A stretch of 20,165 nt of DNA from an uncultured Lachnospiraceae bacterium (GTDB lineage Bacteria; Bacillota; Clostridia; Lachnospirales; Lachnospiraceae). The DNA lies in the NCBI GenBank assembly GCA_910586755.1, contig CAJUJM010000063.1:1-20165 (forward strand), given 5' to 3'. Position numbers and translations under genes: made by a program. Shown in pieces: positions 16,352 to 20,165 of the stretch (its first letter is position 1; every line of letters begins with the position of its first letter). A model generated the notes under the pieces. It saw nothing but the letters and a program-made list of their open reading frames with translations. It was not told the DNA's origin and searched no databases.

Positions 16352-16400
16352 TCTTTATAGTAAGCACTTATGCCTGAGGGGAGAAAGGACTGAGAAAACT

Positions 16401-16580
16401 ATGGATATAGCAGCAATGGGAATGAGTCTTTCAAGCGCCAGACTGGGGCTTGACATAAGCTTTGCCGTGGCAGGAAAAGCCATGGATGCGGTGGAAGCCA
16501 GCGGAGAGGCGATTGTGGATATGCTGGAAAGCGTACAGATGATGCCTCCCAGTAATCACATTTTAGATGTGCTTGCTTAA
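16401..16580 (+). CDS. YjfB-family small putative motility protein
   Basis: This 59-residue protein starts MDIAAMGMSLSSARLGLDIS and continues FAVAGKAMDAVEASGEAIVDMLES, matching the short YjfB family (putative motility protein) over nearly its whole length. It looks helical, has no signal or membrane segment, and its biochemical role is unknown. I choose the ATG at 16401, preceded by GAAAGGA (about 16384-16388), because family members begin MDIA; the upstream in-frame ATG at 16302 would add 33 residues unlike the family. It is a single-gene unit, divergent from the ComFB-tmcAL transcript and closed by a strong terminator. Confidence 0.85.
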   Translation: MDIAAMGMSLSSARLGLDISFAVAGKAMDAVEASGEAIVDMLESVQMMPPSNHILDVLA

Positions 16581-16592
16581 ACAGAAGATTTG

Positions 16593-16645
16593 AAAAGAGG
16601 GTGCTCTAAAAGCTGTTTCAGGACTTTTAGAGCATCCTCTTTTTT
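16593..16645 (+). terminator. Strong intrinsic terminator after the YjfB gene
   Basis: AAAAGAGG-g-TGCTCTAAAAG (16593-16612) pairs with CTTTTAGAGCA-t-CCTCTTTT (16624-16643) around an 11-nt loop, with one G-U pair, and merges into a T-run ending at 16645. The A-rich 5' arm may let it work in both directions. Confidence 0.92.
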
Positions 16646-16667
16646 GCAGGCGTTCTTTTTGCAGGCG
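16638..16667 (+). repeat. 15-bp tandem duplication at the terminator T-run
   Basis: TCTTTTTTGCAGGCG (16638-16652) is followed directly by TTCTTTTTGCAGGCG (16653-16667), identical at 13 of 15 positions. It probably arose by slippage next to the terminator and has no evident function. Confidence 0.6.
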
Positions 16668-16706
16668 AAATCTCCTCAAAAATTTACAGATTTTTAAGCC
16701 TGTTTG

Positions 16707-16715
16707 TGTTATACT
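16707..16715 (+). promoter_or_regulatory. Extended -10 promoter for the DarA gene
   Basis: TGTTATACT is an extended -10 element (TG-n-TATACT). TTTACA at 16683-16688 is a possible -35 but sits 21 nt away, so the extended -10 would have to carry the promoter. The resulting leader would be about 80 nt and shows no riboswitch that I can recognise. Confidence 0.5.
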
Positions 16716-16800
16716 AAGAGATATAAAATCAAGCTCCGGACAGTGGCTTTCATTATAAAATACTGCTGCCGGGCCGTAGAAAAGTAAGGAGGAATCTCAT

Positions 16801-17133
16801 ATGAAATTAGTATACGCCATTGTACGAAACGATAATGAGGATGATGTAATTGCCGAATTAACCCAGAACCATTTCAGCATTACCAAGCTTTCTACCACCG
16901 GAGGTTTCTTAAAAAAGGGAAATACTACTTTGTTAATCGGTACAGAGGACGATCAAGTGGATAAGGTAATCAGCATCATTAAGAAAGAATGTGGGAAACG
17001 CCAGAAGATTACTGTCAATGTTCCTTACATGTCCGGTACTTCCATGGTCAATTACGGCACCATGCCAATGCATGTGGAGATCGGCGGCGCAACTATTTTC
17101 GTGACGGATGTAGACCGGTTTGAGAAAATCTGA
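16801..17133 (+). CDS. darA: Cyclic-di-AMP receptor DarA (PII-like, PstA family)
   Basis: This 110-residue protein belongs to the PII-like c-di-AMP receptor family (DarA/PstA). It forms trimers in characterised Firmicutes and binds c-di-AMP between subunits; its downstream partner is not settled. It begins MKLVYAIVRNDNEDDVIAELTQNHFSITKLSTTGGFLKKGNTTLLIG, whose GGFLKKGNTT segment is the family's ligand-binding signature, and ends with GGATIFVTDVDRFEKI. AAGGAGGAA lies just before the ATG at 16801. It stands alone between the YjfB terminator and the pduL promoter. No c-di-AMP synthase or phosphodiesterase gene is in the window. Confidence 0.93.
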   Translation: MKLVYAIVRNDNEDDVIAELTQNHFSITKLSTTGGFLKKGNTTLLIGTEDDQVDKVISIIKKECGKRQKITVNVPYMSGTSMVNYGTMPMHVEIGGATIFVTDVDRFEKI

Positions 17134-17174
17134 CATTTGTTTTGTAAAAAGTGCAAAGTGTGCAAAGCTGGGAC

Positions 17175-17203
17175 TTGAAAATTTGTGGCAAACCCCCTAA
17201 AAT
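17175..17203 (+). promoter_or_regulatory. Sigma-A promoter for pduL-ackA
   Basis: TTGAAA (17175-17180) and TAAAAT (17198-17203) are 17 nt apart, each matching consensus at five of six positions. Transcription would begin about 57 nt before the pduL start. It is the best promoter in the 133-nt gap after darA. Confidence 0.75.
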
Positions 17204-17266
17204 AGAGATAGAATCACACACGTATGTTGTTGATTAAAATTACACATAATAAGGAGAAGCAGCATC

Positions 17267-17836
17267 ATGAAATTTATTGTTGAAACATCTGCACGCCACG
17301 TACATGTAACCCAGGAGACGTTAGAGACCTTGTTTGGCAAGGGACATGAACTGACGCACAAAAAGGATTTGTCTCAGCCTGGTCAGTATGCCTGTGAAGA
17401 GAGAGTCACTGTAGTTGGCCCTAAGAAGTCTTTGGAGAGAGTTTCTATCTTAGGCCCGGTAAGACCGGCAGATCAGGTGGAATTATCCTTAACCGACGCG
17501 CGTTCCATCGGCGTAGCAGCTCCGGTGAGAGAATCCGGTGATGTTGCAGGCAGCGCGCCCTGCAAATTAGTTGGCCCCTGTGGCGAAGTGGAGATTAGCC
17601 AGGGCGTGATTGTTGCAAAGCGCCACATCCATGCAACTCCTGAGGATGCCGACGCTTTAGGCGTAAATGACAAGGACGTGGTTTCCGTTAAGATTGATAC
17701 GGATGGCAGAAGTCTGGTATTTGGCGATGTAGTAGTGCGGGTAAGCCCGAAATTTGCTTTGGCTATGCATATTGACACCGACGAGTCCAATGCAGCAGGC
17801 TGCGGCAAAGAAGTATACGGCGAGATCGTAAAGTAA
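17267..17836 (+). CDS. pduL: PduL-type phosphate acyltransferase (phosphotransacetylase)
   Basis: PduL transfers the acyl group of acetyl-CoA (or propionyl-CoA) to phosphate, giving the acyl-phosphate that acetate kinase uses to make ATP. The 189-residue protein is the whole PduL domain pair with no extra N-terminal helix, so it lacks the targeting peptide of microcompartment PduL and is probably cytosolic. The two His motifs that bind zinc are present as ARHVHVT (9-15) and KRHIHAT (118-124), together with ILGPVRPADQVELSLTDAR, a family signature. AAGGAG precedes the ATG. ackA follows, which fits a PduL-AckA route to acetate in place of Pta-AckA. The stop codon (17834-17836) lies in the first bases of repeat copy B. 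Confidence 0.95.
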   Translation: MKFIVETSARHVHVTQETLETLFGKGHELTHKKDLSQPGQYACEERVTVVGPKKSLERVSILGPVRPADQVELSLTDARSIGVAAPVRESGDVAGSAPCKLVGPCGEVEISQGVIVAKRHIHATPEDADALGVNDKDVVSVKIDTDGRSLVFGDVVVRVSPKFALAMHIDTDESNAAGCGKEVYGEIVK

Positions 17837-17944
17837 ACCTGCATGCGCCCGGCAGCGGACGCACTGCCGCACATGAAAGTCTGGCGGGCGCATGGGGCAT
17901 CCCTGAACTTATGCCGCCTAATCGGCGGCGGACTTTTAAAGTAA
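17833..17944 (+). repeat. Dispersed ~110-bp repeat element, copy B (pduL-ackA gap)
   Basis: This 112-nt stretch matches copy A (15839-15944, opposite strand) at about 86% identity with a 6-nt insertion. It fills most of the 170-nt gap between pduL and ackA and contains the pduL stop codon. It can form GGCAG/CTGCC (17851-17855 with 17864-17868) and GCCGCC-taatc-GGCGGC (17913-17929), the latter followed by TTTT. The frame matching the tmcAL extension is open through the element and closes before ackA. No start codon with a ribosome-binding site is seen in it, so I do not call it a gene. Confidence 0.85.
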
Positions 17945-17946
17945 AA

Positions 17947-17968
17947 ATTGCAGCGGAATCGCTACAAT
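17947..17968 (+). promoter_or_regulatory. Small hairpin in the ackA leader
   Basis: ATTGCAGCG-gaat-CGCTACAAT pairs with one mismatch, directly after repeat copy B and about 25 nt before the AAAGGAGA ribosome-binding site of ackA. A role in mRNA stability or relative expression of pduL and ackA is possible but not shown. Confidence 0.35.
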
Positions 17969-18006
17969 TCATCCAATTCCAACAATCTTAAAGGAGATAC
18001 ACCACA

Positions 18007-19200
18007 ATGAAAATTTTAGTTATTAACTGCGGAAGCTCTTCCTTAAAGTACCAGTTAATTGATATGGACAATGAGAGCGTACTGGCAAAGGGCCTGTGCG
18101 AGAGAATCAGCATTGAGGGATCCAAGCTGACCCACAAGCCAGCAGGCAAGGAGGACTACGTGGTAGAGAGCCCCATGCCGGATCATAAGGTAGCAGTTCA
18201 GCTGGTAATGGATGCTTTAATGGATAAGGAACACGGCGTAATTGCCAGCGCAGATGAGATTTCTGCAATCGGCCACCGGGTACTTCACGGAGGAACCATT
18301 TACAGTGATTCTATCGTTGTAAACGACGATGTAAAGAGAGTAATTCGTGAATGCTTCGACTTAGGCCCCTTACACAATCCGGCTAACCTTATCGGTATCG
18401 AGGCATGCGAGGCGGCAATGCCTGGTAAGCCCAATGTGGCTGTATTTGACACGGCATTTGGTATGGCTATGCCGGAGAAGGCATACACCTACGCGATTCC
18501 TCATGAGTATCAGGAAAAGTACGGCCTGCGTAGATACGGCTTCCACGGTACCAGCCATAAGTTTGTATCCGGAGAGGTTATCAAGTTCGGCGGCTTAGAT
18601 CCGGAAAAGGGCAAGGTGATTGTATGCCACTTAGGCAACGGCGCCAGCGTATCCGCATCTGTTGGCGGTAAGTGTGTGGACACCAGCATGGGATTAACAC
18701 CTCTTGAAGGCTTAATTATGGGAACCAGAAGCGGCGATATTGACCCTGCAGTGGCTCAGTATATCTGCAACCATGAGGGCAAAGACATCAACGAAGTATT
18801 AAATATCTTTAATAAAAAGTCTGGTATCCTTGGTATGAGCGGCGGCATTTCCAGCGACTTCAGAGATGTAGGAAAGGCTGCAGACGAAGGCAATCATTTG
18901 GCAGAGGTAGCATTAGACGCATTCAAATACCGTGTTGCCAAATACATTGGAGCTTACACCGCTGCTATGAACGGCGTAGACGCTATCGCATTTACCGCAG
19001 GCGTAGGCGAAAATGATATTGCCGCGAGAAAAGAGATCTGCCAGTATTTAGGCTACTTAGGCGTTGAGATTGATGATGAGGCCAACAATGTACGGGGAGA
19101 ATTGAGAATTATCTCTACCCCGGCTTCCAAAGTAAAGGTAATGTTGGTTCCCACCAACGAAGAGCTGGCAATTGCAAGAGAAACTCTGGCTCTGGTGTAA
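18007..19200 (+). CDS. ackA: Acetate kinase
   Basis: AckA converts acetyl-phosphate and ADP to acetate and ATP, the main energy-yielding step of acetate fermentation. The 397 residues carry the family motifs at the usual positions: MKILVINCGSSSLKYQL with Asn7, Arg91 in GHRVLHGG, catalytic Asp148 in VFDTAF, His180 in YGFHGTSH, the phosphate-binding HLGNGASVSA, and the ADP-binding FTAGVGEN with the C-terminal PTNEELAIAR. Length is normal. AAAGGAGA precedes the ATG at 18007. It lies 170 nt after pduL with the repeat element between them, probably on the same transcript. No intrinsic terminator is visible after it before the next promoter at 19208. Confidence 0.97.
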   Translation: MKILVINCGSSSLKYQLIDMDNESVLAKGLCERISIEGSKLTHKPAGKEDYVVESPMPDHKVAVQLVMDALMDKEHGVIASADEISAIGHRVLHGGTIYSDSIVVNDDVKRVIRECFDLGPLHNPANLIGIEACEAAMPGKPNVAVFDTAFGMAMPEKAYTYAIPHEYQEKYGLRRYGFHGTSHKFVSGEVIKFGGLDPEKGKVIVCHLGNGASVSASVGGKCVDTSMGLTPLEGLIMGTRSGDIDPAVAQYICNHEGKDINEVLNIFNKKSGILGMSGGISSDFRDVGKAADEGNHLAEVALDAFKYRVAKYIGAYTAAMNGVDAIAFTAGVGENDIAARKEICQYLGYLGVEIDDEANNVRGELRIISTPASKVKVMLVPTNEELAIARETLALV

Positions 19201-19207
19201 GTTTTTG

Positions 19208-19236
19208 TTGACAAATCCCCCGCATATCTGTATAAT
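19208..19236 (+). promoter_or_regulatory. Perfect-consensus sigma-A promoter for the DUF177-rpmF operon
   Basis: TTGACA (19208-19213), a 17-nt spacer and TATAAT (19231-19236) match the housekeeping consensus at all twelve positions. Transcription would start near 19243, about 20 nt before the DUF177 gene, as expected for a strongly expressed ribosomal protein operon. Confidence 0.92.
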
Positions 19237-19263
19237 AGCATAGGTGCGTATTAGGAGATTAAT

Positions 19264-19791
19264 ATGCTGATTAACTTATCAGAGTTGTTTTCCTGCCAGG
19301 GAAAGATGAAGACCTATACCCCGGATCTTGAGATGAAACAGTTTCAGACACCAGATGGTGTGTGTGAGGTTGTAGAGAAGGCCCCTGTTCGATTAACGAT
19401 TGTCAATCAGGGGAATCGGCAGATGCATGTGGAGGGAGTCGTCAGACTGAGTTTGGCCATGCCCTGCGCCAGATGTTTGGAGCCGGTGAAGGTGCCTTTT
19501 GATCTGGAGATTGATCAGGATCTGGATTTAAACCAGACTGAAGAGGAACGGGTAGAAGCGTTGGATGAGCAACCCTATATAAGCGGTTACAATCTGGATG
19601 TGGACCAATTGGTCGCCAATGAACTGCTGTTGAATCTGCCCATGAAGGTTCTCTGCAAAGAAGATTGCAGGGGAATCTGTAATCAATGCGGTATGAATCT
19701 TAACAAAGGGACCTGCAGCTGTGATAAACAGTCTTTTGATCCCAGAATGTCAGTCATCCAGGATATTTTTAAACAGTTTAAGGAGGTGTAA
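19264..19791 (+). CDS. DUF177 (YceD) family protein
   Basis: This 175-residue protein belongs to the DUF177/YceD family, encoded next to rpmF in most bacteria; family members have been linked to 23S rRNA maturation or large-subunit assembly. A conserved CARC pair (Cys68, Cys71) precedes the acidic middle part, and the C-terminal LCKEDCRGICNQCGMNLNKG segment with further Cys (131, 135, 139, 142, 151, 153) suggests zinc binding. TTAGGAGATT lies just before the ATG at 19264. The stop is 3 nt before the rpmF start, and the rpmF ribosome-binding site (AAGGAGGTG) is formed by the last codons of this gene, so the two are translationally coupled. Confidence 0.92.
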   Translation: MLINLSELFSCQGKMKTYTPDLEMKQFQTPDGVCEVVEKAPVRLTIVNQGNRQMHVEGVVRLSLAMPCARCLEPVKVPFDLEIDQDLDLNQTEEERVEALDEQPYISGYNLDVDQLVANELLLNLPMKVLCKEDCRGICNQCGMNLNKGTCSCDKQSFDPRMSVIQDIFKQFKEV

Positions 19792-19794
19792 ACC

Positions 19795-19974
19795 ATGTCT
19801 ATCTGCCCAAAGAATAAATCTTCTAAAGCTAGAAGAGATAGCCGTAGAGCAAATTGGAAGATGAGCGCTCCCAACTTAGTAAAGTGCAGCAAATGCGGCG
19901 AGTTGATGATGCCTCACAGAGTATGCAAGGCTTGCGGCAGCTACAACAAAAAAGAAATTATTCCGCAGGATTAA
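19795..19974 (+). CDS. rpmF: 50S ribosomal protein bL32
   Basis: This 59-residue ribosomal protein is a component of the large subunit. It starts MSICPKNKSSKARRDSRRA, which differs from the more common MAVPKRKTSKSRRDKRRA but is a form I associate with Lachnospiraceae. The zinc ribbon is complete, with CSKCG (Cys31, Cys34) and CKACG (Cys44, Cys47) separated by the conserved MMPHRV. It ends YNKKEIIPQD. AAGGAGGTG lies about 6 nt before the ATG. It is cotranscribed with the DUF177 gene and followed by an intrinsic terminator at 19997. Confidence 0.96.
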   Translation: MSICPKNKSSKARRDSRRANWKMSAPNLVKCSKCGELMMPHRVCKACGSYNKKEIIPQD

Positions 19975-19996
19975 TTTTGAAAACACAGACTGACAG

Positions 19997-20030
19997 AAGA
20001 ACCCCCGATAAGAGAGGGGTTCTTTATTTT
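19997..20030 (+). terminator. Intrinsic terminator after rpmF
   Basis: AAGAACCCC (19997-20005) pairs with GGGGTTCTT (20016-20024) around a 10-nt loop, followed by TATTTT. It sits 22 nt after the rpmF stop and should end the DUF177-rpmF transcript. Confidence 0.9.
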
Positions 20031-20088
20031 GTAACAGTTCAGCCTACCAACGTCAAAAAGGAGAATTTTAAAAAGTTTTCATCAATGG

Positions 20089-20150
20089 TTATCCACAAAA
20101 AAAGAAGGAGATTTTTTCAATTGCTAGGATTTCCAAATTTTTGTGGATAA
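20089..20150. promoter_or_regulatory. Two perfect DnaA boxes in a 13-bp inverted repeat
   Basis: TTATCCACAAAAA (20089-20101) and its exact reverse complement TTTTTGTGGATAA (20138-20150) are separated by 36 nt. Each arm contains the DnaA box TTATCCACA, one on each strand. The surroundings are AT-rich and no gene is seen from 19975 to the end of the window. It may be a DnaA-binding site regulating the next gene or titrating DnaA, part of a replication-linked site, or simply a hairpin; the window ends too soon to tell. Confidence 0.55.
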
Positions 20151-20165
20151 TTTTACGTCTAATAC

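Noticed and set aside
16302..16400. Longer start for the YjfB-like protein
   Set aside because: The added 33 residues do not resemble the family, which begins MDIA, and the upstream region contains the divergent promoter.
16683..16704. Possible PhoP box before darA (TTTACA followed by TTAAGC in 11-bp phase)
   Set aside because: Only one hexamer fits well; the second is degenerate and no further repeats follow.
17267..17836. PduL as a sign of a bacterial microcompartment locus
   Set aside because: No shell protein or signature enzyme genes are nearby and the protein lacks the targeting peptide; it sits with ackA.
19854..20150. 98-residue open frame overlapping rpmF and running through its terminator
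   Set aside because: It is out of frame with bL32, reads through the intrinsic terminator and the inverted repeat, and resembles no known protein.
1..20165. CRISPR array, tRNA, rRNA, insertion sequence or prophage
   Set aside because: No regularly spaced repeats, tRNA-like cloverleaf or transposase/integrase/phage gene was seen.

Overview
The window looks like core chromosome of an anaerobic Firmicute of class Clostridia, most likely the Lachnospiraceae (Clostridium cluster XIVa). The reasons are strong AGGAGG ribosome-binding sites, mid-range base composition, sigma-A promoters of the TTGACA/TATAAT type, the variant bL32 start (MSICPKNKSSK), a PduL-type phosphotransacetylase beside acetate kinase, the paired ACT-domain and DUF711 (PFL family) genes, and YjfB and ComFB proteins. 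I see no transposase, integrase, CRISPR array, tRNA or rRNA gene. The placement rests on recognition of gene families, not on a search.

Layout. 1-3016: a MacB-type ABC exporter (ATPase and permease, overlapping) followed by an M19 dipeptidase. 3017-6870: a phosphate module, consisting of an array of PhoP-box-like repeats, a Na+/Pi cotransporter fused to a PhoU domain, and an overlapping PhoP-like regulator and PhoR-like kinase. 7016-8650: a membrane-anchored SH3b/NlpC-P60 wall hydrolase with its own promoter. 8731-11528: citrate synthase, dephospho-CoA kinase and a WalJ-type metallo-hydrolase, with GC-rich hairpins on both sides of the citrate synthase gene. 11622-14536: ACT protein, DUF711 protein and an uncharacterised methyltransferase. 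14547-16228 (minus strand): a ComFB protein followed by TmcAL, the tRNA(Met) cytidine acetate ligase. 16401-17133: a YjfB-like small protein with a strong terminator, then the c-di-AMP receptor DarA. 17267-19200: pduL and ackA, which together convert acetyl-CoA to acetate and ATP. 19264-19974: DUF177 protein and ribosomal protein bL32, driven by a perfect-consensus promoter and ended by a terminator. The last 80 bases hold two perfect DnaA boxes in a 13-bp inverted repeat.

The two most notable signals are not ordinary genes. First, a roughly 110-bp element occurs twice (15839-15944 on the minus strand, 17833-17944 on the plus strand) at about 86% identity. Both copies are open in the same reading frame. 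One copy supplies almost all of an unusual N-terminal extension of TmcAL, where the usual start codon has become Phe. The other lies between pduL and ackA and contains the pduL stop codon. Second, the Na+/Pi cotransporter-PhoPR operon is preceded by TTTACA-type hexamers in strict 11-bp phase, as expected for direct PhoP autoregulation. Most other genes are ordinary housekeeping functions.
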